A stretch of 64,000 nucleotides of DNA from JAEUPI01 sp963814435 (GTDB lineage Bacteria; Pseudomonadota; Gammaproteobacteria; Burkholderiales; Burkholderiaceae_C): the NCBI GenBank assembly GCA_963814435.1, contig CAWFCV010000004.1, positions 1 through 64,000 of the forward strand, written 5' to 3'. How positions within the stretch are numbered: the first letter of the stretch is position 1; the number at the start of each line of letters is the position of its first letter. A program made the position numbers and the translations under genes. Under the pieces are notes generated by a model, which saw only the letters and a program-made list of their open reading frames with translations, had not been told where the DNA came from and searched no databases. Positions 17,304 to 26,510 of this stretch are shown piece after piece.

Positions 17304-18401
17304 TCAGCGCGGCTGGCGACGCGCGTGGACGGCCGCGGCCAGCTCGCGCAGCAGCGTCGCCGAATCGTCCCAGCCGATGCAGGCGTCGGTGATGCTCTGG
17401 CCGTAGGTGAGGCTGCGGCGGTCGGTCACCCCCGGCTTGAAGCCCTGCGCACCGGCCACGAGGTGGCTTTCGATCATCACGCCGAACACCTGCCGGCTGC
17501 CCCCGCCGATCTGCTGCGCGACGTCGCGCACCACCTCGACTTGCCTGGCATGACTCTTGTCGCTGTTGCCGTGCGAGCAGTCGACCATCAGCGCCGCGGG
17601 GCGCGTGGCCTTCTCCAGCGCGTCGCATGCGGCGGCCACGCTCGCCGCGTCGTAGTTCGGCAGCGTGCCGCCGCGCAGGATCACGTGGCCGTCGGGGTTG
17701 CCGGCGGTGTGCACCATCGCGATCTGGCCGCTCTTGTGCACGCCGAGAAAACTGTGCGGCTGGCTGGCGGCGATCACCGCGTCGATGGCCACGCGTACGT
17801 TGCCCTCGGTGGAGTTCTTGAAGCCGATCGCCGCCGAGAAGCCCGAGGCCAGCTCGCGGTGCACCTGGCTTTCGGTGGTGCGCGCGCCGATCGCGCCCCA
17901 GGAGAGCAGGTCGGCCATGTACTGAGGGCTCGACGTGTCGAGCAGTTCGCCGCCGGCCGGCACACCCAGCGTGTTGATGTCGATCAGCAGCGAACGCGCG
18001 ATGCGCAGCCCTTCGTTGATGCGGAACGTGCCGTCCAGGTGAGGGTCGTTGATCAGGCCCTTCCAGCCGACGGTGGTGCGTGGTTTCTCGAAGTACACGC
18101 GCATCACGATCTCGAGTGCGTCGTCGAGCTCGGCTCGCATGGCGGCCAGGCGCTGCGCATACTCGAGGGCCGAACGCGGCTCGTGCACCGAGCAGGGCCC
18201 GATCACCACCAGCAGCCGGTCGCTCAGGCCGTGCACGATGCGGCGCACGCGGTCGCGGCTGTCGGCCACGAAGCCTTCGATCGGCCCGCCGGCCACCGGG
18301 AAGAAGCGGATCAGCTGCTCGGGCGGCGGCAGCGGCTCGACGGCCAGCACGCGTTCATCGTCGACCTTGGAGGTCTTGTCGTTGTGCTCGGGGGCGCGCA
18401 T
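17304..18401 (-). CDS. aroG: 3-deoxy-7-phosphoheptulonate (DAHP) synthase, class I
   Basis: Condenses phosphoenolpyruvate with erythrose-4-phosphate in the first step of the shikimate pathway. This 365-residue class I (AroFGH) enzyme has LLVVIGPCSVHEPRSALEYA, RVYFEKPRTTVGWKG, the substrate loop GARTTESQVHRE, and the metal/PEP motifs MVDCSHGNSDK and GVMIESHLVAG. The C-terminus SITDACIGWDDS is typical. It reads away from paaH across a 104-bp intergenic region that holds a 14-bp palindrome between its own candidate -35 and -10. Control by the phenylacetate regulator is therefore possible. Which of AroF, G or H it corresponds to cannot be told. Confidence 0.93.
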   Translation of the reverse strand: MRAPEHNDKTSKVDDERVLAVEPLPPPEQLIRFFPVAGGPIEGFVADSRDRVRRIVHGLSDRLLVVIGPCSVHEPRSALEYAQRLAAMRAELDDALEIVMRVYFEKPRTTVGWKGLINDPHLDGTFRINEGLRIARSLLIDINTLGVPAGGELLDTSSPQYMADLLSWGAIGARTTESQVHRELASGFSAAIGFKNSTEGNVRVAIDAVIAASQPHSFLGVHKSGQIAMVHTAGNPDGHVILRGGTLPNYDAASVAAACDALEKATRPAALMVDCSHGNSDKSHARQVEVVRDVAQQIGGGSRQVFGVMIESHLVAGAQGFKPGVTDRRSLTYGQSITDACIGWDDSATLLRELAAAVHARRQPR

Positions 18402-18439
18402 GCTCGCAAGGGTCTTTGGTGGCCGTTCGAGATTACCCC

Positions 18440-18465
18440 ACTATACAATCTACCGACCGGTCGGT
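18440..18465. promoter_or_regulatory. Divergent aroG/paaH promoter with TetR-type operator
   Basis: ACCGACCGGTCGGT at 18452-18465 is a perfect 14-bp palindrome. On the plus strand a TACAAT -10-like hexamer lies just upstream at 18444-18449, so the operator would overlap the start of paaH transcription. On the minus strand TTAGAC and TATAGT flank the palindrome with an 18-bp spacer, making an aroG promoter. It closely fits the kind of site used by TetR-type PaaR regulators, one of which is encoded at 25849. Binding is inferred. Confidence 0.7.
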
Positions 18466-18505
18466 CTAAAATGTTTGCCCTGGGTCAAGCCCACTACCAA
18501 TCTCC

Positions 18506-20026
18506 ATGTACCAATCGCTCGACAAGAACACCCGCGTGGCCGTGATCGGCGCGGGCAGCATGGGCGGCGGCATCGCCCAGCTGGCGGCCCAGCACGGCCA
18601 TTCGGTGAGGCTGTTCGACGCCCAGTCCGGCGCCGCGGAGAAGGCGATCGCGCGCATCGCGGTGGACCTGGAAGGCGCGGTGCAGCGCGGCAAGATGGAG
18701 GCGGCCGAGCGCGACGCGGTGCTGCACCGCATCGCTGCGGTCGACGCGGTCGAGTCGCTCGAAGGCTGCGACCTCGCGGTGGAGGCCATCGTCGAGCGGC
18801 TCGAACCGAAGCAGGCGCTGTTCCGTGCGCTCGAAGCCGTGCTGGCGCCCGATGCGGTGCTGGCCACCAACACGTCGTCGATCTCGATCACCGCGGTCGC
18901 GCAGGGCCTGAAGCACCCGCAGCGCGTGATCGGCTGGCATTTCTTCAACCCGCCCACGCGCATGAAGCTGGTGGAGATCATCCCCGGCGTCGAAACCGGC
19001 CCGGCGCTGGTCGGCGCGATGCACACGCTGTCCCAGGCCTGGGGCAAGACCAGCGTCGACGCGCCCAACGCGCCCGGCTTCATCGTCAACCGCGTCGCCC
19101 GTCCGTATTACGCCGAGGCGCTGCGCCTGCGCGCCGAGCGCATCGCCGAGATCGCCGCGATCGATCGGCTGCAGCGCGAGGCCGGCGGCTTTGCGCTGGG
19201 GCCGTTCGAGCTGATGGATCTGATCGGCATCGACGTCAACCTGTCGGTCACCGAATCGGTGTTCCAGGCCACGGCCAACGACCCGCGCTACGCGCCGCAT
19301 GTCATCCAGCAGGAGCTGGTGCGCAGCGGCCGCCATGGCCGCAAGACCGGGCGCGGCTTTTACGTGTACGGCCCGCAGGCGCCCAAGCCCAGCGCGCCGG
19401 CCGTGGTGCCGAGCGAAGGCACACCGCAGCTGCGCGTGTCGGCCGACATGGGGCTGCTGCTGCCGTGGGTCGATCGCCTGCGCGCCGCCGGCATCGCGGT
19501 GCTGCGCGACGAGCGCCTGCCGGCCGAGACGGCGTCGATCGGCGAGGTGCGCATCGCGCTCACCGACGGACGCACCGCCACCGAGCGCGCGGCCAACCAC
19601 AAGGCCGGCATGCTGCTGCTCGACCTGGCGCGCGACTTCTCCACCACCGCCGTGCTCGGCGCGACGGCCAGCGCCAACGCCAGCGCCAAGCTGGCCGATC
19701 TGGCCGCGTTGTGCGCGGCCGCGGGCATCGAGCTGCTCGCGCTGGACGACGTGGCCGGCCTGGTGGTGATGCGCACGGTGTGCTGCCTGGCCAACGAAGC
19801 CGCCGACGTGATGACCTGGAGCGGCACCAAGGCCTCCGACATCGACGTCGCGATGCGCCTGGGCACGGCCTACCCGATCGGCCCGTTGGCCTGGGCCGAC
19901 GCGATCGGCCCGGCGCGGGTGGCCGCCGTGCTGGCCAACCTGCAGGCGCACTACGGTGAGGTGCGCTACCGGCGCGCGCCGATGCTGTCGCGCGTGCAGC
20001 ATTCGAACGGGATGTTCCATGGCTGA
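18506..20026 (+). CDS. paaH: 3-hydroxyacyl-CoA dehydrogenase of phenylacetate degradation
   Basis: Oxidises 3-hydroxyadipyl-CoA to 3-oxoadipyl-CoA with NAD+ in the lower paa pathway. The 506-residue protein begins with a Rossmann fold (RVAVIGAGSMGGGIAQLAAQ). It contains the active-site region VIGWHFFNPPTRMKLVEIIPG with the catalytic His, and NAPGFIVNRVARPYYAEAL. A second 3-hydroxyacyl-CoA dehydrogenase C-terminal-like domain follows (about 300-506), giving the length usual for PaaH. It is the first gene of the paa operon, 40 bp after the TetR-type palindrome. The stop overlaps the start of paaI. Confidence 0.94.
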   Translation: MYQSLDKNTRVAVIGAGSMGGGIAQLAAQHGHSVRLFDAQSGAAEKAIARIAVDLEGAVQRGKMEAAERDAVLHRIAAVDAVESLEGCDLAVEAIVERLEPKQALFRALEAVLAPDAVLATNTSSISITAVAQGLKHPQRVIGWHFFNPPTRMKLVEIIPGVETGPALVGAMHTLSQAWGKTSVDAPNAPGFIVNRVARPYYAEALRLRAERIAEIAAIDRLQREAGGFALGPFELMDLIGIDVNLSVTESVFQATANDPRYAPHVIQQELVRSGRHGRKTGRGFYVYGPQAPKPSAPAVVPSEGTPQLRVSADMGLLLPWVDRLRAAGIAVLRDERLPAETASIGEVRIALTDGRTATERAANHKAGMLLLDLARDFSTTAVLGATASANASAKLADLAALCAAAGIELLALDDVAGLVVMRTVCCLANEAADVMTWSGTKASDIDVAMRLGTAYPIGPLAWADAIGPARVAAVLANLQAHYGEVRYRRAPMLSRVQHSNGMFHG

Positions 20027-20456
20027 CGGCAGCCCCCAGCGCACCGCCGAGATCGTGCGCGACCGCATGTACGCCAACGACCGCGCCTCCAAGGGCCTGG
20101 GCATGCGGGTGGTTGAAATCGGCCCCGGCCGGGCGACGCTGGTGATGGCCGTGCGCGACGACATGCTCAACGGCCACGACCTCTGCCACGGCGGCCTGAT
20201 CGCCACGCTGGCCGACTCGGCGTTTGCGTATGCCTGCAACTCGTACGACGTGCCCACGGTGGCCTCGAGCTTCGCGGTGGACCTGCTGGCTCCGGGGCGC
20301 CCGGGCGACGTGCTGACCGCGCGCTGCCACGAGGTGTCCAAGGCCGGCCGCACCGGCGTCTACGACTGCGAAGTGAGCAACCAGCGCGGCGAGCGCATCG
20401 CGGTCTTTCGCGGGCGCTCGTATGCGATCAAAGGCAAGACGGTGCTGACCGATTGA
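20019..20456 (+). CDS. paaI: Acyl-CoA thioesterase PaaI
   Basis: A 145-residue hotdog-fold thioesterase. The family core is NGHDLCHGGLIATLADSAFA, carrying the catalytic Asp/active-site helix, followed by PTVASSFAVDLLAPGRPGD and the C-terminal strand AVFRGRSYAIKGK. PaaI hydrolyses ring-hydroxylated phenylacetyl-CoA and is thought to release CoA from dead-end intermediates of the pathway. The ATG overlaps the paaH stop by eight bases, indicating translational coupling. Confidence 0.93.
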   Translation: MADGSPQRTAEIVRDRMYANDRASKGLGMRVVEIGPGRATLVMAVRDDMLNGHDLCHGGLIATLADSAFAYACNSYDVPTVASSFAVDLLAPGRPGDVLTARCHEVSKAGRTGVYDCEVSNQRGERIAVFRGRSYAIKGKTVLTD

Positions 20457-20498
20457 CATGACGACCCCCAAGCCGCTAACACGACCGAGGAGCTTGTA

Positions 20499-21806
<1,308 letters not shown>

Positions 21807-21815
21807 GGAAGCGCC

Positions 21816-22817
21816 ATGTACACCCAAGCGATGGACACCGCGCCGAAGGACGAGCGCAAGGCGGTGCGTTCGGTCGAAGAGGCCGAGCTCGAGCGCCGCT
21901 TCGACGCCAAGATCGACGCCGGCGACTTCATCGAGGCCAAGGACTGGATGCCCGATCACTACCGCAAGACGCTGCTGCGCCAGATCAGCCAGCATGCGCA
22001 CTCCGAGATCGTCGGCATGCTGCCCGAGGGCAACTGGATCACGCGCGCGCCGACGCTCAAGCGCAAGGCGATCCTGCTCGCCAAGGTGCAGGACGAAGGC
22101 GGCCATGGCCTGTACCTCTATGCGGCCGCCGAGACCCTGGGCACCAGCCGCGACCAGATGATCGACGCGCTGCACTCGGGCAAGGCCAAGTACAGCTCGA
22201 TCTTCAACTACCCCACGCTGACCTGGGCCGACATCGGCACGATCGGCTGGCTGGTCGACGGCGCGGCGATCATGAACCAGGTGCCGATCTGCCGCTGCAG
22301 CTACGCGCCGTATGCGCGCGCGATGATCCGCGTCTGCCGCGAGGAGAGCTTCCACCAGCGCCAGGGCTTCGACTCGCTGCTGGTGATGATGCAGCAGGGC
22401 ACCGCGGCGCAGAAGGCGATGGTGCAGGACGCGGTGAACCGCTGGTGGTGGCCGTGCCTGATGATGTTCGGCCCGCCCGACGACCAGAGCCCCAACTCGG
22501 CGCAGGGCATGCGCTGGGGCATCAAGCGCGTCAGCAACGACACGCTGCGCCAGAAGTTCGTCGATGCCACCGCCGAGCAGGCCAAGGTGCTGGGCGTCAC
22601 GCTGCCCGATCCGCTGCTGAAGTGGAACCCCGAGCGCGGGCACCACGACTTCGGGCCGATCGACTGGGCCGAGTTCTGGAGCGTCGTCGGCGGCGACGGC
22701 CCGTGCAACCGCGAGCGCCTGGCCACGCGCGTCAAGGCCTGGGACGACGGCGCCTGGGTGCGCGAAGCCGCGCTGGCGCATTCGCGCAAGCATCAAACCC
22801 AACAGGAGGCTGCATGA
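21816..22817 (+). CDS. paaA: 1,2-phenylacetyl-CoA epoxidase, catalytic subunit
   Basis: Catalytic diiron subunit of the multicomponent epoxidase that forms ring-1,2-epoxyphenylacetyl-CoA. The 333-residue ferritin-like protein has both metal motifs: VQDEGGHGLYLYAAAET (ExxH) and CREESFHQRQGFDSLLV (ExxH). The family segments IMNQVPICRCSYAPYARAM and KWNPERGHHDFGPIDWAEF are also present. The stop overlaps the paaB start (ATGA), showing tight coupling of the two subunits. Confidence 0.96.
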   Translation: MYTQAMDTAPKDERKAVRSVEEAELERRFDAKIDAGDFIEAKDWMPDHYRKTLLRQISQHAHSEIVGMLPEGNWITRAPTLKRKAILLAKVQDEGGHGLYLYAAAETLGTSRDQMIDALHSGKAKYSSIFNYPTLTWADIGTIGWLVDGAAIMNQVPICRCSYAPYARAMIRVCREESFHQRQGFDSLLVMMQQGTAAQKAMVQDAVNRWWWPCLMMFGPPDDQSPNSAQGMRWGIKRVSNDTLRQKFVDATAEQAKVLGVTLPDPLLKWNPERGHHDFGPIDWAEFWSVVGGDGPCNRERLATRVKAWDDGAWVREAALAHSRKHQTQQEAA

Positions 22818-23125
22818 ACAGCAACACCGTCCTCAAGCCCGCCGCCAACGAATGGCCGCTGTGGGAAGTGTTCGTGCGCAGCAAGTCGGGCCTGGACCAC
22901 AAGCACTGCGGCAGTCTGCATGCCGCCGACCCGCAGATGGCGATCCAGATGGCGCGCGACGTCTACACCCGCCGGCAGGAGGGCGTGAGCGTGTGGGTGG
23001 TGCGCTCGGACCAGATCGTCGCCAGCGACCCCGGCGACAAGGACATGTATTTCGACCCGATGGAAGACAAGGTGTACCGCCACCCCACCTTCTACAAGTT
23101 GCCGTCTGAAGTCGACCATATGTAG
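22814..23125 (+). CDS. paaB: 1,2-phenylacetyl-CoA epoxidase, subunit PaaB
   Basis: A 103-residue small subunit of the epoxidase complex that bridges PaaAC heterodimers and is needed for activity. The family segments EWPLWEVFVRSKSGLDHKHC and GSLHAADPQMAIQMARDVYT are intact, as is PTFYKLPSEVDHM at the C-terminus. The start sits in a 4-bp overlap with the paaA stop, downstream of AGGAGG. The next subunit gene is 216 bp away, an unusual gap for this operon, filled by a palindromic repeat. Confidence 0.95.
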   Translation: MNSNTVLKPAANEWPLWEVFVRSKSGLDHKHCGSLHAADPQMAIQMARDVYTRRQEGVSVWVVRSDQIVASDPGDKDMYFDPMEDKVYRHPTFYKLPSEVDHM

Positions 23126-23135
23126 AGAAATGGCC

Positions 23136-23290
23136 TACCCCCGAAGCGCCTTCGGCGCCCGCCACGCCCTCGCAGAACTCGGGCGGTTCGCGAGGCGATC
23201 GGGTCTGCGCAGGCAGACCCTCACGTCCACGCTCACCCCCTCGAGGGGGCGCCACCAGCGGACCGGCGAAGCCGGATCCGCAGTGGCACT
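23136..23290. repeat. Modular palindromic repeat between paaB and paaC
   Basis: Ordered hairpin modules: AGCGCCTTCGGCGCC; a CGCCC/GGGCG stem; the shared block GGTTCGCGAGGCG; GGGTCTGC-GCAG-GCAGACCC at 23201-23220; and CCCCCTCGAGGGGG at 23236-23249. The order, spacing and orientation match the element inside hppD (1278-1436), including the GCAG loop on a stem of different sequence. It occupies almost the whole paaB-paaC gap. As RNA it would form a series of stem-loops that could slow polymerase or protect the upstream message. Confidence 0.75.
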
Positions 23291-23341
23291 GGGGCGTACC
23301 GGGCGCTTGCGAATTCAGCCGCATCGAACCGACAACACGAC

Positions 23342-24133
23342 ATGACGACACCGTCCATCGAAATCAATCAAACCCCCGCGGTGCAGTACCTGCTGCGCAT
23401 CGGCGACACCGCCCTCATTCACGGCCAGCGCCTGGCCGAGTGGTGCGGCCACGCGCCGATCGTCGAGGAAGACATCGCGCTCACCAACGTGGCGCTCGAC
23501 CACATCGGCCAGGCCCGTGCCCTGCTCACGCGCGCCGGGCAACTCGAAGGCCGTGGCCACGATGAAGACCAGCTCGCGTTCCTGCGCGAAGAGCGCGACT
23601 ATCGCAACGTCACGATGGCCGAACTGCCCAATGGACCGAACAGGCCGGGCGACTTCGCCTTCACCGTGCTGCGCTGCGCGATGCTGGCCACCTGGTTCCG
23701 CCTGCTGTGGGAGCGGCTGCACGACTCCAGCGACGCCGAGCTGTCGGCCATCGCCGGTAAAGCGGTGAAGGAGGCGCGCTACCACCAGCAGCACGCCGCC
23801 GACTGGGTGGTGCGGCTGGGCGACGGCACCGACGAATCGATGCGCCGCATGCGCGCTGCGCTGGATGGGCTGTGGCGCTACGCGCCCGAGCTGTTCGACA
23901 GCGACGCAGTCGACGAGCAGGCCGCGGCCACCGGCCTCGGCCCGCGCTGGGACGCGTTGCGCGAACCCTGGCTGGCCGAGATGCGCGGGTTGCTGGCCGA
24001 GGCCAGGCTCGAACCGCCCGCCGACAGCGCATTCCGCAGTACCGGCAAGCGCGGCGTGCACAGCGAGCACATGGGCTACATCCTGGCCGACCTGCAGGTC
24101 CTGCAGCGCGCCTACCCCGGTGGGGTGTGGTGA
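23342..24133 (+). CDS. paaC: 1,2-phenylacetyl-CoA epoxidase, structural subunit PaaC
   Basis: A 263-residue ferritin-like structural partner of PaaA. Recognisable segments are HGQRLAEWCGHAPIVEEDIA, DHIGQARALLTRA, DQLAFLREERDYRNV and KEARYHQQHAADWVVRLGDG. The set of iron ligands is incomplete, as expected for the non-catalytic subunit. It is the first gene after the repeat-filled gap; translation of paaD begins within its stop codon (TGATG). It should assemble with PaaA and PaaB in the cytoplasm. Confidence 0.95.
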   Translation: MTTPSIEINQTPAVQYLLRIGDTALIHGQRLAEWCGHAPIVEEDIALTNVALDHIGQARALLTRAGQLEGRGHDEDQLAFLREERDYRNVTMAELPNGPNRPGDFAFTVLRCAMLATWFRLLWERLHDSSDAELSAIAGKAVKEARYHQQHAADWVVRLGDGTDESMRRMRAALDGLWRYAPELFDSDAVDEQAAATGLGPRWDALREPWLAEMRGLLAEARLEPPADSAFRSTGKRGVHSEHMGYILADLQVLQRAYPGGVW

Positions 24134-24672
24134 TGATGATGAACCCGGCGATGCGCGTCACGGCCGACGAGGAGCGGGTGGTGCGCGCCTGGGCCGTGCT
24201 GCAGAACGTGCTCGACCCCGAGGTGCCGGCGCTGTCGGTGTGCGACCTGGGCATCGTGCGCGACGTGCTGTCGCGCGATGACGGGCTCGAGATCGTGCTG
24301 ACGCCCACCTACTCCGGCTGCCCGGCCACCGAGGTGATCGAGCGCAGCGTGGTCGAGGCCATCGAGCTGGCCGGCTTGGGCCCGGCGCAGATCACGCTGC
24401 GCCGCGCGCCCGCCTGGACCACCGACTGGATCAGCGACGACGGGCGGCGCAAGCTGCGCGAATACGGCATCGCGCCGCCGAGCGGCAACGCCGCCGCCGC
24501 GCAGGCGCAACCGATCAACATCGTGCGGCGCAAGCCGGTGGCGCCGATCGAGTGCCCGCGCTGCGGCAGCGTGAACACCGAGCGCCTGTCGGCCTTCGGC
24601 TCCACCGCCTGCAAGTCGCTGTACCGCTGTGTCGCCTGCAAAGAGCCCTTCGAGTATTTCAAGTCGATATGA
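24133..24672 (+). CDS. paaD: Phenylacetate epoxidase Fe-S maturation factor PaaD
   Basis: A 179-residue protein with a DUF59/MIP18-type Fe-S assembly domain (VLDPEVPALSVCDLGIVRDV, then LTPTYSGCPATEVIE). A C-terminal zinc-ribbon-like motif CPRCGS...CKSLYRCVAC follows (about 140-172). PaaD is needed for maturation of the epoxidase system, probably its iron-sulphur reductase. Three ATGs stand in tandem; the first overlaps the paaC stop by one base. The end overlaps paaE by four bases, so paaC, paaD and paaE are translationally chained. Confidence 0.93.
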   Translation: MMMNPAMRVTADEERVVRAWAVLQNVLDPEVPALSVCDLGIVRDVLSRDDGLEIVLTPTYSGCPATEVIERSVVEAIELAGLGPAQITLRRAPAWTTDWISDDGRRKLREYGIAPPSGNAAAAQAQPINIVRRKPVAPIECPRCGSVNTERLSAFGSTACKSLYRCVACKEPFEYFKSI

Positions 24673-25835
24673 CCACGTTGTTCCATCCATTGCGCGTGCG
24701 CCGCATCGAGCCCGACACCGCCGAGGCGGTGATCGTCACCTTCGAGGTGCCCGAGAAGCTGCGCGACGTGTTCGGCTTCACCCAAGGGCAGTACCTCACG
24801 CTGCGGCATCAGGTCGATGGGCAGGACCTGCGGCGCTCGTACTCCATCTGCGCCGGCGTCGACGACGGCGAGCTGCGCGTCGGCGTGCGCAAGGTCAACG
24901 GCGGCGTGTTCAGCAACTGGATCAACGCCAGCCTCCAGGTGGGCGACCAGCTGCAGGTGATGGCGCCGCAGGGGCGTTTCTTCGTGCCGCTGGACCCGGC
25001 CTCGCACCGCCACTACCTGGGCATCGCCGGCGGCAGCGGCATCACGCCGATCCTGTCGATCATGAAGACGGTGCTCGGCCGCGAACCACAGGCCCGCTTC
25101 ACGCTCATTTACGGCAACCGGTCGCCCAGGTCGACGATGTTCAAGGAGGAGATCGAGGACCTGAAGAACCGCTACCTCACGCGAGTGGTGCTGCACCATG
25201 TGTTCAGCGACGAGCAAACCGACGCGCCGCTGAATCACGGCGTGATGAATCGCAACAAGCTCGGCGAGTTCTTGGGTGCCACCAGGGGCGGGCAGGCCCG
25301 GCCCGCCCCCCGCGGGGGTTCGAGTGGCCCGGCAGAGGCGGATCCACTCGAGCGCGCGCTGGTGGCGGCGTCGACGATCGACCACGTCTTCGTCTGCGGT
25401 CCGTACCAGATGAACGACGAGGCCGAGGCCGCCCTGCTCGCCGCCGGTGTGGCGGAAGACCGCATCCACATCGAGCGCTTCGGCGTCGCGCCGCAGGCCG
25501 CCGGTGCGCCGGTGGGTGCGGTGATCCATGAGGCCAAGCCCGGCGACGCCGAGGTCGCCAAGGTGACGATCATCCGCGACGGCCTCAGTCGCGAGATCGA
25601 GTTCCGCAAGGACCAGCCGAGCATCCTCGACTGCGCCAGCGCCGCGGGCCTGGAGGTGCCGTTCTCGTGCACGTCGGGCGTGTGCGGCACCTGCCGCGCC
25701 AAGCTCGTCGAAGGCCAGGTGCGCATGGACCGCAATTTCGCGCTCGAGAAGGCCGAGGTGGCCGCCGGCTACATCCTCACCTGCCAGGCGCACCCAACCA
25801 CAGAGCGCGTGGTGATTTCGTTCGACGAACGCTGA
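24669..25835 (+). CDS. paaE: 1,2-phenylacetyl-CoA epoxidase reductase, with extra loop
   Basis: Passes electrons from NADPH to PaaA. The 388-residue protein has an FAD domain (RRSYSICAG, about 55-63), an NAD-binding domain (GIAGGSGITPILSIMK, about 118-133; VFVCGPYQM) and a plant-type [2Fe-2S] domain with C334, C339, C342 and C372. Usual length is about 356-362. The surplus is a Gly/Pro/Ala/Arg-rich stretch at about residues 203-226, between NKLGEFL and ERALVAASTIDHVFV. It is encoded by G/C palindromes related to the element in hppD. The frame is kept. The ATG overlaps the paaD stop. Confidence 0.94.
   Translation: MTTLFHPLRVRRIEPDTAEAVIVTFEVPEKLRDVFGFTQGQYLTLRHQVDGQDLRRSYSICAGVDDGELRVGVRKVNGGVFSNWINASLQVGDQLQVMAPQGRFFVPLDPASHRHYLGIAGGSGITPILSIMKTVLGREPQARFTLIYGNRSPRSTMFKEEIEDLKNRYLTRVVLHHVFSDEQTDAPLNHGVMNRNKLGEFLGATRGGQARPAPRGGSSGPAEADPLERALVAASTIDHVFVCGPYQMNDEAEAALLAAGVAEDRIHIERFGVAPQAAGAPVGAVIHEAKPGDAEVAKVTIIRDGLSREIEFRKDQPSILDCASAAGLEVPFSCTSGVCGTCRAKLVEGQVRMDRNFALEKAEVAAGYILTCQAHPTTERVVISFDER
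25275..25346. repeat. Palindromic insert encoding an extra loop in paaE
   Basis: The stretch contains GGCGGGC/GCCCGCC and CCCCCGCGGGGG stems in the same order as the first and last hairpins of the hppD and paaB-paaC elements. It corresponds to about 24 residues not expected in PaaE. The similarity to the full element is partial, so it may be a shorter or decayed copy. Confidence 0.5.
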
Positions 25836-25848
25836 AGGTGCCCACAAC

Positions 25849-26472
25849 ATGCCCCGCGGCCGCGCACCCGGCTACGACGACCAGCGTGAGCTGATCCTGG
25901 CGCGTGCCGCCACGCTGTTCGCGCAGCGCGGCTACAGCGCCACGTCGATGAACGAGTTGGCGCTGGCCTGCGGCGTGGGCAAGGCCACGCTGTACCACTA
26001 CTACCGCGACAAATACGCGATGCTGGTGTCCATCGCCGAAGGCCACGTGCAACGCCTGCAGGCACTGGTCACCGAGGTCGAGGCCGAGGCGCTCGCGCCC
26101 GAGCAGCGGCTGCGCGAGCTGATCCGCCGCATCGTCGAGGAATACGCCGACGCGCAGTACGCCCACCGCGTGCTCACCGAAGACGTGAAGTTTCTCGACG
26201 AGGCCGACCGCGAGCGCATCCTCGGCCAGGAGCGCGAGGTCGTTGCCGGCTTCGCCCGCGCAGTGGTCGCGCTGCGGCCGGACCTGAAGAAGCCGCGCCT
26301 CGCCAAGCCGCTGACGATGCTGCTGTTCGGCATGATCAACTGGATGTTCACCTGGATGAAGCCCGAGGGAGCGCTGGACCATGCGGCCATCGCACCGATC
26401 GTGGCCGACCTGTTCCTCGGCGGCCTGCCGGCGGTGAAGGCGCCACGCCGCGCCGCCGTCACGGTGCTGTAG
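25849..26472 (+). CDS. paaR: TetR-family regulator of phenylacetate degradation
   Basis: A 207-residue TetR regulator. The N-terminal helix-turn-helix covers about 12-60 (ILARAATLFAQRGYSATSMN, then GVGKATLYHYYRDKYAML). The C-terminal ligand-binding region includes NWMFTWMKPEG, typical of the PaaR type found in beta-proteobacterial paa clusters that respond to phenylacetyl-CoA. It sits 13 bp after paaE within the operon. The likely operator is the palindrome before paaH, giving autoregulated repression relieved by the CoA-thioester. Ligand and operator are inferred from family and context. Confidence 0.88.
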   Translation: MPRGRAPGYDDQRELILARAATLFAQRGYSATSMNELALACGVGKATLYHYYRDKYAMLVSIAEGHVQRLQALVTEVEAEALAPEQRLRELIRRIVEEYADAQYAHRVLTEDVKFLDEADRERILGQEREVVAGFARAVVALRPDLKKPRLAKPLTMLLFGMINWMFTWMKPEGALDHAAIAPIVADLFLGGLPAVKAPRRAAVTVL

Positions 26473-26510
26473 CCGCCCTCGACCCCATCACACCCCGACG
26501 GAGAGCCACC

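Noticed and set aside
16395..18545. 716-codon plus-strand frame antisense to the lipoprotein and DAHP synthase genes
   Set aside because: DAHP synthase on the other strand is unambiguous; the frame has no motifs and odd His/Arg/Gln-rich composition.
23130..23345. Short frame across the paaB-paaC gap
   Set aside because: The DNA is explained by a palindromic repeat; the frame has no start signal and no family.
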